A DNA stretch of 6,535 nt from Actinomycetota bacterium (GCA_005801025.1 SYDZ01000196.1:1-6535), one strand, 5' to 3'; shown: positions 1-6,358, numbered from the stretch's first letter. Numbers and translations: made by a program. Notes: generated by a model from the letters alone, not told the origin.

Positions 1-117
1 ACCTACGAACGAATTATGGGTGATATGCCACATGTACCTTTCAAGGCTGAGGTGTGGCCAAAATTCCTGCGACTCAATGCGCTCAAGGTTTTAGGAATCT
101 CCGACTCTTTGGGGTGA
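1..117 (+). CDS. C-terminal fragment of a probable amidohydrolase (5' end outside window)
   Basis: Reading frame 1 is open from the first base to a TGA at 115-117 and encodes 38 residues, so only the end of the gene is present. The tail contains VWPKFLRLNALKVLGI. This resembles the C-terminal helix of metal-dependent TIM-barrel amidohydrolases of the amidohydrolase-2 type (PF04909), whose proteins often finish with a pattern like W-x-K-F-L-x-x-N-A-x-x-V-[FL]-x-[IL]. No metal-binding or catalytic residue lies in this fragment, so the substrate cannot be guessed. The last 27 bases overlap the end of the minus-strand thioesterase. The family call rests on one short motif and is tentative. That this is real coding sequence is more likely than not. 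Confidence 0.5.
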   Translation, partial: TYERIMGDMPHVPFKAEVWPKFLRLNALKVLGISDSLG

Positions 118-564
118 AATGTTGTATGTCATAAATCCGCGGGCGACGACACTCTCGCTGCTAGCAGCGATGACTTCTGCTTCACAGAAAATCACGCTTC
201 TGCCACGTTTAGTGACCCACCCATGGCACACCGCGTCTTCTTGAATTAAAGCTCGGTGGTATTGCACGTGGAGATCAACGGTCGAATAAGTGACGATGTT
301 TTCGTATGCAGAGCCAATAGCGGGAACAACGCAGACATCAATCAGTGTCGCTATCGCTCCCCCATGGACGACTCCCATGGGTTGTTCTAGTTCGGCGCGA
401 AAAGGCAGACGCATGCGGCAATAGTCAACACGCAATTCTTCAACCTGAACTCCCACAAGGGACGGAAAATAGATCCGTTCCCAATTCCCAAAATTGGACC
501 AACGTTCACGAGCGCTCGTCGCGAGTTCGGCAAATTGTTGAGGGTCAACTTTGGAAGAACTCAC
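91..564 (-). CDS. PaaI-type hotdog-fold thioesterase
   Basis: This 157-residue protein has the length and layout of single-domain hotdog thioesterases of the PaaI/4HBT group, cytosolic enzymes that hydrolyse acyl- or aryl-CoA thioesters. The signature VVHGGAIATLID lies at residues 65-76. It holds the HGG turn (67-69) and the acidic residue D76 on the central helix, where the family keeps its catalytic Asp or Glu. The strand motif YSTVDLHVQYHRA (93-105) matches the usual T-x-D-[LM]-x-[VI]-x-[YF] strand. Residues 1-35 form a helical N-terminal extension common in this group. The start codon is GTG at 564-562. It overlaps the TGA of the upstream hydrolase in the string GTGA, which suggests translational coupling, and no strong ribosome binding site is visible. 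The protein ends at TAA 93-91, inside the antisense amidohydrolase gene. The family is secure but the substrate is unknown. Confidence 0.88.
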   Translation of the reverse strand: MSSSKVDPQQFAELATSARERWSNFGNWERIYFPSLVGVQVEELRVDYCRMRLPFRAELEQPMGVVHGGAIATLIDVCVVPAIGSAYENIVTYSTVDLHVQYHRALIQEDAVCHGWVTKRGRSVIFCEAEVIAASSESVVARGFMTYNISPQRVGDS

Positions 565-1364
565 GCTGAGGCCCCGCGGGAGATGTGGGCGCTCAACAGT
601 TGGGCTACATCGCCTGCTAATTCTTGAATCACCAAATGTCCCGCCGGCAAGGAGATAAATCTTGAGTCGGAGATTGCATCAGCCAGTTCGTGACAGTGGC
701 TTGGGTCCACCCAGCGATCTTGACTTCCGCTGATCACTAAACAGGGGGCGACGATCTGGTTGCACAGATCCGAAATATCGATCGTCAGGTCAAGATCAAG
801 ATGGGCCTCCGAGCCAGGGGCTATGGAGTCTCTGGTTGTTGGCAGAATCGCCTCAATCATTGGCTCAAGAGCAGTCAGGGTAGTCGCGGTAAAGCCGTCA
901 ACGAAGGCGTATCTCGCAAATAGTTCCGGATCAATTGCAATCAATCTCTTCCACAGGTCGAAAGTCAGACGCATACGCGCGTCAGTAGTCTTCCAGCCAC
1001 ACAACATTGTTGCGCTTCGGACCCTTTTCGGCTCCAGTGCGGCAGTGCCTGCGGCGATGACTGCACCGAGGGAAAATCCCGCAACATGAAACTCTTCAAC
1101 TTCTAAGTGCTCAAGGACTACTAGGGCATCTGCTACTAGACCTGGAACTGAGAGCGGGGATGATGGCAGAGAGGATTCGCCGGAGCCGGGAAAATCAATT
1201 TGGATATAGGTGTGCTGCGTTGGCATAGATCCGATGACTAGATCCCACGCGCTGCGGTTCATCGTCGTGCCGTGGTACATCAGGACTGGTATTCCTGCCG
1301 TCCCAAGTGGAGCGCCGACCACGCCGTATCCCAAGGTTTGCCCTTCATTGTTCAGAATGCTCAT
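561..1364 (-). CDS. Alpha/beta-fold hydrolase
   Basis: This 267-residue cytosolic alpha/beta hydrolase carries a complete triad. Numbered from ATG 1364, the oxyanion-hole motif is HGT (31-33), the nucleophile elbow is GFSLG with S98, the acid is D216 in GSQDRW, and the base is H243 in AGHLVIQE. An intermediate motif, DFPGSGESS, is also typical. The layout resembles esterases and lactonases such as 3-oxoadipate enol-lactonase or 2-hydroxymuconate-type hydrolases, but nothing fixes the substrate. The frame stays open seven codons further upstream to a TTG at 1385. I prefer ATG 1364 because the conserved fold starts just after it and a candidate -10 (CACAGT) ends seven bases before it. The gene is first in a two-gene unit with the thioesterase, overlapping it by 4 bases. 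The pair may process an ester and then a CoA thioester, though this is inference. Confidence 0.86.
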   Translation of the reverse strand: MSILNNEGQTLGYGVVGAPLGTAGIPVLMYHGTTMNRSAWDLVIGSMPTQHTYIQIDFPGSGESSLPSSPLSVPGLVADALVVLEHLEVEEFHVAGFSLGAVIAAGTAALEPKRVRSATMLCGWKTTDARMRLTFDLWKRLIAIDPELFARYAFVDGFTATTLTALEPMIEAILPTTRDSIAPGSEAHLDLDLTIDISDLCNQIVAPCLVISGSQDRWVDPSHCHELADAISDSRFISLPAGHLVIQELAGDVAQLLSAHISRGASA

Positions 1365-1424
1365 GGACTTACTGTGCCATAGCAATGCCTGTGATTTGCT
1401 GTTGGGGCGAGGCAGGATAGAGAC
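1365..1424. promoter_or_regulatory. Divergent promoter region between hydrolase and nagA
   Basis: Sixty bases separate the two divergent start codons, so both promoters should lie here or just inside the hydrolase gene. On the plus strand TACTGT at 1370-1375 fits an actinobacterial TAnnnT -10 and would give a nagA leader of about 43 bases. On the minus strand CACAGT (1376-1371) ends seven bases before ATG 1364 and would give a leaderless hydrolase transcript. The two hexamers share five bases. No good -35 box is seen for either. No clear operator palindrome is visible. This is a motif-based guess. Confidence 0.35.
1414..1417 (+). promoter_or_regulatory. Ribosome binding site of nagA
   Basis: AGGA ends seven bases before ATG 1425, a normal spacing. 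It supports this start and indicates a leadered transcript, unlike the apparently leaderless genes downstream. Confidence 0.6.
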
Positions 1425-2537
1425 ATGGCTTCGGCGTTTGTCAGTTCATCGCGTGTTTTGTTATCAGATGGGGCTTTTCATCGCGCGTGTGTAGAAATCC
1501 GTGATGGTCACATACGCTCAGTGACTGCGGTCGGTGCTGATGAGAAAGTCACGACTGAACATATGGTCGTGCCAGGATTTGTTGACTTGCAAGTCAATGG
1601 CATTGACGATGTGGATGTCTGGAAAACCGCACATGATGGTGATCAACGAGCCTGGGATCGCCTGGAAAACTTGTTGCTTGACCAAGGAGTCACAAGTTGG
1701 TGCCCGACTTTGGTGAGTGCTCCGCTGAAGCGCTATCGCACAGCCATGGATTCGATACGTCGTTGGAAGGCAGGCTCCAGTTTTGCGCCGAATATCATCG
1801 GCATTCATCTTGAAGGACCGTTTCTGGGAACCGCTCATGGCGCACATCGTGGAGAGTTTGTTCGTGATCCCGATTTGTCTTGGTTGGAGACAAACTTAGA
1901 TGATGTGGTTCTCATGACGATGGGAGCCGAATCGCCACAGGCAAGTGAGGCATGTGCCTTGGCGATAAGTCGTTCAACCAACGTCGCCATCGGTCACTCG
2001 CGTCCGACGCGCAAGCAGTTTGACGACATGGTCGCCACCGGAGCATCTTTGGTCACGCATCTGTTCAACGCCATGAGTGGTCTCCATCACCGCCAGCCAG
2101 GTTTGGCGGCTTGGGCGTTACTTGAACCGAAACTCTGCGCTTCAATCATTGCCGATGGCGTGCATGTCTCATCTGAACTTGTCAGTTTGTCTTTCGCCGC
2201 CAAAAGTGATGGGATGATTTTGGTGACAGATTCCGTTGCCTGGCGATCGGGTATCGCTGGGGAGATCACAATGTCGGTGATTGACGGCGTGGCGCGCCTC
2301 GCCGATGGGACCCTGGCAGGTAGCACGGTCACCATGCCTGATGCCATCAAGTTCTGCGTGCGTCAAGCCGATGTTCCTCTCCCCATGGTGCTTCAAGCAG
2401 CCACAGCCACTCCCAGTCGGCTCCTTCGCCAAAATGATCGAGGGGTCATCATGAGTGGCTGTCGTGCCGATATCACAGCACTCACTGATGACCTAGATGT
2501 GGCAGCTGTTTGGGTCGCTGGGCAGCAAGTTCGCTAG
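1425..2537 (+). CDS. nagA: N-acetylglucosamine-6-phosphate deacetylase
   Basis: This 370-residue protein has the length and motif order of NagA, an amidohydrolase-superfamily enzyme that removes acetate from N-acetylglucosamine-6-phosphate to give glucosamine-6-phosphate in the cytosol. Visible motifs are PGFVDLQVNG (50-59), HLEGPF (128-133) with metal ligand E130, GHS with H191, THLFNAMSG (211-219) with H212, ADGVHV (243-248) with substrate-binding H247, and LVTDS (266-270) with catalytic D269. A C-terminal LAGS (298-301) and G-C-R-A-D-I (345-350) are also present. The QVNG in place of HxH in the first strand matches the single-metal E. coli type of active site. Start ATG 1425 has AGGA seven bases upstream. 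Neither nagB nor a GlcNAc transporter is in the window. The gene is 22 bases from the next plus-strand gene and leads toward tkt-tal. The fold and active site are clear. A related deacetylase specificity is possible but less likely. Confidence 0.9.
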   Translation: MASAFVSSSRVLLSDGAFHRACVEIRDGHIRSVTAVGADEKVTTEHMVVPGFVDLQVNGIDDVDVWKTAHDGDQRAWDRLENLLLDQGVTSWCPTLVSAPLKRYRTAMDSIRRWKAGSSFAPNIIGIHLEGPFLGTAHGAHRGEFVRDPDLSWLETNLDDVVLMTMGAESPQASEACALAISRSTNVAIGHSRPTRKQFDDMVATGASLVTHLFNAMSGLHHRQPGLAAWALLEPKLCASIIADGVHVSSELVSLSFAAKSDGMILVTDSVAWRSGIAGEITMSVIDGVARLADGTLAGSTVTMPDAIKFCVRQADVPLPMVLQAATATPSRLLRQNDRGVIMSGCRADITALTDDLDVAAVWVAGQQVR

Positions 2538-2546
2538 ATCTGTCGC

Positions 2547-2552
2547 TACCCT
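2547..2552 (+). promoter_or_regulatory. Candidate -10 element for a leaderless transcript of the 131-residue gene
   Basis: TACCCT fits TAnnnT and ends seven bases before ATG 2560, which would place the transcript start at or one base before the start codon. No recognisable -35 is seen. The AGG at 2556-2558 is too close to the ATG to serve as a normal ribosome binding site, which also favours a leaderless transcript or read-through from nagA. Confidence 0.35.
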
Positions 2553-2559
2553 CGCAGGT

Positions 2560-2955
2560 ATGCGAATTGTTTCCGCCCTTTTTGTTGAGAATTTTGAACT
2601 CCGCCAGGCACCAGGTCCGAGTACGCGTATTGATATCACTGGCGCAATGTTTTCAATGGCCGCGCCCGCGCCAGTTCCACTGACCATTGATCCCCATCTC
2701 GTGGCGCTGATTTTTTGTGCACCAGGCGACAGTGGCGCCGGAGTTTTTGAAGTGGTTTTTCGTCAAGGAGAAGGCGAAGATGATCCGATCATCGGACGCA
2801 ACGTCAGTCCCTTTACTGTTGATCCCGGAAAGTTCACATACCGACTCGTCAAAGGTGAACTTGATTTCACTGAATATGGGCAAATTTTCGCACACTGCAG
2901 GGTTGACAAAGGACCATGGCATCTAGTTCCTTTCACATTGTTGCCTCCCGCCTGA
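2560..2955 (+). CDS. Conserved-looking hypothetical protein, 131 residues, beta-rich
   Basis: I do not recognise this protein with certainty. From ATG 2560 it has 131 residues with no signal peptide and no membrane segment. It appears to be all beta: alternating hydrophobic strands at about 3-10, 25-32, 46-53, 62-67, 91-98 and 108-125, joined by Gly/Pro/Asp turns, ending in VPFTLLPPA. The overall plan (short strand, P-rich linker, then a ligand-like second half) faintly recalls the small actinobacterial DUF6941 proteins, but I cannot confirm this. The frame is open upstream to ATG 2497, which would overlap nagA by 41 bases. I chose 2560 because the regular strand pattern begins there and a -10-like TACCCT precedes it. 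It lies 22 bases after nagA and 45 bases before tkt in the same direction, so it may be part of that operon. The function is unknown. Confidence 0.75.
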   Translation: MRIVSALFVENFELRQAPGPSTRIDITGAMFSMAAPAPVPLTIDPHLVALIFCAPGDSGAGVFEVVFRQGEGEDDPIIGRNVSPFTVDPGKFTYRLVKGELDFTEYGQIFAHCRVDKGPWHLVPFTLLPPA

Positions 2956-2988
2956 GTTTCGCCTTCCTTCGCTGAGGCTGTTGGCGGT

Positions 2989-2994
2989 TACAGT
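2989..2994 (+). promoter_or_regulatory. Candidate -10 element for a leaderless tkt transcript
   Basis: TACAGT fits TAnnnT and its last T is at -7 relative to the G of the GTG start at 3001. Transcription would therefore begin on the start codon, a common arrangement in Actinomycetota. No Shine-Dalgarno sequence is visible in the 45-base gap from the previous gene, and no clear -35 is found. It suggests that tkt-tal can be expressed independently of nagA. Confidence 0.42.
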
Positions 2995-3000
2995 CAGAGT

Positions 3001-4971
3001 GTGCCAACTCACTTAACTCCTGCTCTTGACACCGCTGCAGTAAATATCGCCCGTGGGTTTGCCATGGACGCTCCTCTGACAGCCAAGAGCGGGCATCAAG
3101 GTACGGCGATGGCATTGGCACCGCTGGCACATGTGCTCTACAGCCGGGTCATGAAACACGATCCCACTGATTCCCTGTGGCCCGACCGCGACCGCTTCAT
3201 ATTGTCGGCGGGGCACGCTTCAATTCTGCAATATTCAATGCTTTTCTTGCAGGGTTATGGCTTAGAGATGTCAGATATCCAAGCCTTTCGTCAATGGGGT
3301 TCAGCAACCCCTGGTCACCCCGAGCGGGGTCACACCGCAGGCGTCGAGGTGACAACTGGGCCACTCGGTCAAGGATTTGCCAATGGTGTAGGTCTGGCGT
3401 TGGCCGAACGTCATCTTCGAGCGCGGTTCGGTTCAGAGATCTGTGATCACCGTACATTCGTTGTGGCTGGAGACGGATGCCTGATGGAAGGCGTCAGCCA
3501 TGAAGCAGCTTCGTTAGCAGGGCATCAAAAACTTGGTCGTTTGATTGTCATTTTTGACGACAACCAAATCACTATTGATGGCGGGACCAACTTGTCCTGC
3601 AGCGACGACGTAGCGTTGCGTTTTTCTAGCTATGGCTGGTCGGTCAGCAACCTTGGTGCAATCGGTGAGGATTTAGATGCCTTGGAATCTGCCCTCACAG
3701 CAGCTCGCGACTCACGTGACGATCGACCAAAGTTACTGATCCTGCGCACCCAAGTCGGTTTTCCTTCACCGGACTGGACAGGCAAACACGAAGCACACGG
3801 GAACCCATTCAATGCCGAGCATGTCACGCGCACGAAGCAGGCGATGAACATCCCCGACGAGTCTTTTTGGGCTCCCTTGGACGTCGTGGCTGCCTGTCGC
3901 GAATCTGCAAAAATTCATGGGGCGCAACAGCGTGTGGCGTGGCAAGAGCGTCTTGCGGCCAGTCCATTGAAGCAAGAGTGGACAGCGGCGTGGAACGGTG
4001 GTCTCAGTGACTGGCAAGACACATTGCCACATTTCGCACTCGGCGAATCAATCGCTACTCGAGTTGCGGTGCAAAAGGTATTTGATGCGGTGTTGCCAAA
4101 ACAGCCAGGAGTTGTTTCTGGTTCTGCGGACCTCACAGGAAATACGGGAACGAAACTCTCTGGGCAGACTGCAATGTCTGCAGAGAATCCCCAAGGACGT
4201 CAGGTGTATTACGGGGTACGCGAGCATGCCATGGGATCGGCGATGGTGGGTATGGCCTTGCACGGTGGGGTCTATCCCATTGGTGGAACTTTCTTTGTAT
4301 TCTTTGATTACATGAAGCCACCCATTCGGCTGGCAGCACTCTCAAAAGCAAAATGCCTCTTTGTGTTCAGTCACGACTCCGTTGGCGTTGGTGAAGATGG
4401 ACCGACTCATCAACCAATTGAACACCTTGCTGCATTGCGGTCGATACCTGATCTCCAGGTGATCCGCCCATGTGATGCAAATGAGACTGCCCAAGCGGTT
4501 CGTTGTGCGTTTGAGCATGATGGTCCGACAGCACTCATTTTGAGCCGCCAGAACCTGCCCGTTCTGACTGATGGGTCAGCGGTTGCACATGGGGCGGGCA
4601 TCATTCGCCGGGCCTCTGGCACAGCCGATGTTGTCATTGTGGCCACTGGCAGCGAGCTTCACGTGGCCTTGCAGGCGGCAGATGATCTGCTGGCAATGGG
4701 TATCGACGCCCAGGTCGTTTCCTTGCCCTCATGGGACCGCTTTACGGCCTTTCGGGTCACAAACCCAGTTGAAGCAAACAAAATCCTTCCAGGAGATGTG
4801 GAGACCGTCTCGGTGGAAGCGGGTACGACCTTTGGATGGCAGCTCTTTGCTGACTCATGTGTCGGTATTGATCGCTTTGGCGCAAGCGCTCCAGGTGCGG
4901 AGGCTCTCAATCGTCTGGGGATCAACCCATTGAGCGTGGTCTCAGCTGTAAAAAAACTGCTCAAACGTTGA
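3001..4971 (+). CDS. tkt: Transketolase
   Basis: This 656-residue full-length transketolase is a cytosolic, thiamine diphosphate- and divalent-metal-dependent enzyme. It moves two-carbon units between ketose and aldose phosphates in the non-oxidative pentose phosphate pathway. The N-terminal domain has KSGHQG (29-34, H32), LSAGHAS (68-74, H72), TTGPLGQG (118-125), the cofactor motif GDGCLMEG (158-165) with N188 in FDDNQITIDG, and GKHEAHG (261-267). The pyrimidine-binding domain has SADLTGNTGTKL (375-386), YYGVREHAMG (403-412) with catalytic E408, FFVFFDYMKP (431-440), and HDSVGVGEDGPTHQPIEH (458-475). SRQNLP (515-520) follows. The C-terminal domain ends in RFGASAPG (625-632). Start GTG 3001 is chosen because the N-terminal helix aligns with the family and a -10-like TACAGT precedes it; the next Met (residue 22) would delete that helix. 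tal follows after 42 bases. Confidence 0.97.
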   Translation: MPTHLTPALDTAAVNIARGFAMDAPLTAKSGHQGTAMALAPLAHVLYSRVMKHDPTDSLWPDRDRFILSAGHASILQYSMLFLQGYGLEMSDIQAFRQWGSATPGHPERGHTAGVEVTTGPLGQGFANGVGLALAERHLRARFGSEICDHRTFVVAGDGCLMEGVSHEAASLAGHQKLGRLIVIFDDNQITIDGGTNLSCSDDVALRFSSYGWSVSNLGAIGEDLDALESALTAARDSRDDRPKLLILRTQVGFPSPDWTGKHEAHGNPFNAEHVTRTKQAMNIPDESFWAPLDVVAACRESAKIHGAQQRVAWQERLAASPLKQEWTAAWNGGLSDWQDTLPHFALGESIATRVAVQKVFDAVLPKQPGVVSGSADLTGNTGTKLSGQTAMSAENPQGRQVYYGVREHAMGSAMVGMALHGGVYPIGGTFFVFFDYMKPPIRLAALSKAKCLFVFSHDSVGVGEDGPTHQPIEHLAALRSIPDLQVIRPCDANETAQAVRCAFEHDGPTALILSRQNLPVLTDGSAVAHGAGIIRRASGTADVVIVATGSELHVALQAADDLLAMGIDAQVVSLPSWDRFTAFRVTNPVEANKILPGDVETVSVEAGTTFGWQLFADSCVGIDRFGASAPGAEALNRLGINPLSVVSAVKKLLKR

Positions 4972-4996
4972 ACGGTGCGCGCCCAACGGCGTTCAA
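4968..4996 (+). repeat. Inverted repeat (7-bp stem) spanning the tkt stop codon
   Basis: TTGAACG at 4968-4974 is perfectly repeated inverted as CGTTCAA at 4990-4996, with a 15-base GC-rich loop. A G-T pair could extend the stem by one. The left arm includes the tkt TGA. No T-run follows, so it is not a standard intrinsic terminator. It might be an RNA hairpin that tunes the tkt-tal junction, for example mRNA stability or processing. A 7-bp repeat can also arise by chance. Confidence 0.4.
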
Positions 4997-5013
4997 TCTG
5001 TCACGCTTGGGGC

Positions 5014-6120
5014 ATGGTTTCGACAGATCGTTTGATGCGCCTGCATGCTGAACATGGGCAAAGTCCATGGCTTGACAATTTAAAGCGCAGTCTCATTACC
5101 TCGGGAGATTTAGCGGGTATTCGTGATGCTGGAATTCGTGGTTTAACATCAAATCCAACTATTTTTCAAAAAGCGATCCAGGGTTCTGCTGATTATGACG
5201 AGCAATTCCGTTCTCTGATCTCAGCAGACAATTCAATTATTGATTGCTACTGGGCGATGGTGCTACGAGATATTCATGGAGCTCTTGATGTCTTTGAGTC
5301 CGTCTACAAAAATAGCAACGGCGGGGATGGATTTGTCAGCGTCGAGGTTGACCCGAACCTCGCCCATGATCATCGCGCTACTCTTTTGGCTGGCCAACAC
5401 CTTTGGGAAACAGTTTCTCGTCCACATTTGATGATCAAGATTCCCGCCACTGTGCCGTGCCTTGAAGCGGTGCAAGCGATGATTGCTGCTGGTCGCAATG
5501 TCAACGTCACCTTGATCTTCAGTTTGGACCGCTACCAAAAAGTGATGGACGCCTATCTAGCGGGCCTTGAAGAACGCCTAGATGCTGGTCTGAGTATCAA
5601 CGGAATCTCCAGCGTGGCCTCATTTTTCATCAGCCGTGTTGACGCTGAAGTTGATCAACGACTTGACCTCATAGGGACTCCCACTGCTGTGGCACTGCGG
5701 GGCCGTGCCGCTGTAGCGCAAGCGAAACTGGCTTATGACCGATTCCGAACGACGTTTAGCGGGATGCGTTGGGAGAAATTGGCGCAACAAGGCGCATCAG
5801 TTCAGCGACCCCTATGGGCATCAACGAGCACAAAGAATCCGAGTTATCCGGACACCTTGTATGTTGATGAATTGATCGGTCACAACTCAGTGAATACTCT
5901 GCCTGACACAACTTTAGAAGCCTTCGCTGATCACGGAACCCTGCGAACGACGATTGATCAAAATGTGCACGAGAGTCGCCAAGTGTGGGCCGCATTAGCG
6001 GAGGTGGGAGTTGACATGGATGACGTGGCTCGCCAACTTGAGGATGAGGGAGTGCTCTCTTTCCAAAAAAGTTTTGACGAACTCATAGCAGCACTGAGTG
6101 ATAAGGCGCAGACGTTTTAG
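5014..6120 (+). CDS. tal: Transaldolase, long actinobacterial type
   Basis: This 368-residue class I (Schiff-base) transaldolase transfers a dihydroxyacetone unit between sedoheptulose-7-phosphate and glyceraldehyde-3-phosphate, giving erythrose-4-phosphate and fructose-6-phosphate in the cytosol. Numbered from ATG 5014, motifs in order are SPWLDNLKR (17-25), GLTSNPTIFQKAI (43-55), VEVDPNLAHD (110-119), LMIKIPAT (139-146) with Schiff-base K142, NVNVTLIFSLDRY (162-174), VASFFISRVD (201-210), RPLWASTSTKNP (265-276), and NTLPDTTLEAFADHG (294-308). The length of about 370 and the late STKNP and LPDTTLEAF motifs mark the long subfamily found in Actinomycetota and cyanobacteria, compared with about 315 in E. 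coli TalB. The frame is open 13 codons earlier to GTG 4975, but that extension is basic, unlike the family and lies over the hairpin, so ATG 5014 is preferred. No good ribosome binding site is visible. It is probably co-transcribed with tkt. Confidence 0.96.
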   Translation: MVSTDRLMRLHAEHGQSPWLDNLKRSLITSGDLAGIRDAGIRGLTSNPTIFQKAIQGSADYDEQFRSLISADNSIIDCYWAMVLRDIHGALDVFESVYKNSNGGDGFVSVEVDPNLAHDHRATLLAGQHLWETVSRPHLMIKIPATVPCLEAVQAMIAAGRNVNVTLIFSLDRYQKVMDAYLAGLEERLDAGLSINGISSVASFFISRVDAEVDQRLDLIGTPTAVALRGRAAVAQAKLAYDRFRTTFSGMRWEKLAQQGASVQRPLWASTSTKNPSYPDTLYVDELIGHNSVNTLPDTTLEAFADHGTLRTTIDQNVHESRQVWAALAEVGVDMDDVARQLEDEGVLSFQKSFDELIAALSDKAQTF

Positions 6121-6353
6121 GAGTGACTGTCAATGTCAATCAAATGGATGGCTTTTTCTATGGCGCGGCGGGCCTGAGTAATCGTCTTATCAATTGCTGG
6201 TCTCCCCTCGCGGCGTGAATAAGCCGAACGCAGGATATCCAAGGCAACATCATCAAGCTTGCTCGCCGATTCGCGCAATTGACTGACGACCTCTTGAAGG
6301 TGCTCAAAAACTGCAGGATCAACTGCAGGCTCTTCATTGTCAGGCTCATTCAT
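6117..6353 (-). CDS. Small charged helical protein, 78 residues, unknown function
   Basis: I do not recognise this protein. From ATG 6353-6351 it has 78 residues, with an acidic N-terminus (about 1-13), then two predicted amphipathic helices (about 14-47 and 54-74) joined by a short basic turn, SRREGRP (46-52). Leu/Ile/Val spacing in the first helix is compatible with coiled-coil or helical-hairpin packing. The second helix (QARRAIEKAIHLID, 60-73) is basic in its first half. There is no membrane segment, signal peptide or Cys. The frame extends nine codons upstream, but GGAG at 6362-6359 lies five bases before ATG 6353 and decides the start. The gene is convergent with tal: its TAA (6119-6117) and the tal TAG (6118-6120) overlap. 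The ribosome binding site, the tidy junction and the protein-like composition argue that it is real. Confidence 0.7.
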   Translation of the reverse strand: MNEPDNEEPAVDPAVFEHLQEVVSQLRESASKLDDVALDILRSAYSRREGRPAIDKTITQARRAIEKAIHLIDIDSHS

Positions 6354-6358
6354 AATCA

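Noticed and set aside
760..1089. Plus-strand open frame of 109 codons inside the alpha/beta hydrolase
   Set aside because: It lies opposite a gene with a complete catalytic triad, and its translation has no recognisable motif or folded-protein pattern.
1474..1603. Missing HxH motif in the first strand of NagA, considered as an inactivating change
   Set aside because: E. coli-type NagA also lacks this motif (QLNG) and is active with a single metal. The other ligands E130, H191, H212 and D269 are present.
1518..1847. Minus-strand open frame opposite nagA
   Set aside because: It is antisense to the conserved N-terminal half of NagA, with no ribosome binding site or recognisable motif.
2087..2432. 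Two overlapping minus-strand frames opposite the C-terminal half of nagA
   Set aside because: Both are explained as shadows of the NagA frame. They overlap each other and show no family motif.
2497..2559. Upstream extension of the 131-residue protein from ATG 2497
   Set aside because: It would overlap nagA by 41 bases, and the regular strand pattern only begins at ATG 2560.
2948..2987. Possible stem CCGCC/GGCGG with an inner GCCT/AGGC pair before tkt, considered as a terminator
   Set aside because: The arms are short, the loop is long and interrupted, and no T-run follows, so it is no better than chance.
3998..4315. Plus-strand frame of 105 codons inside tkt
   Set aside because: It is out of frame with the conserved transketolase pyrimidine-binding domain, which fully accounts for this stretch.
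4571..4933. Plus-strand frame of 120 codons inside tkt
   Set aside because: It overlaps the conserved C-terminal domain of transketolase in another frame and is rich in Trp, Arg and Ser, as expected for a shadow frame.
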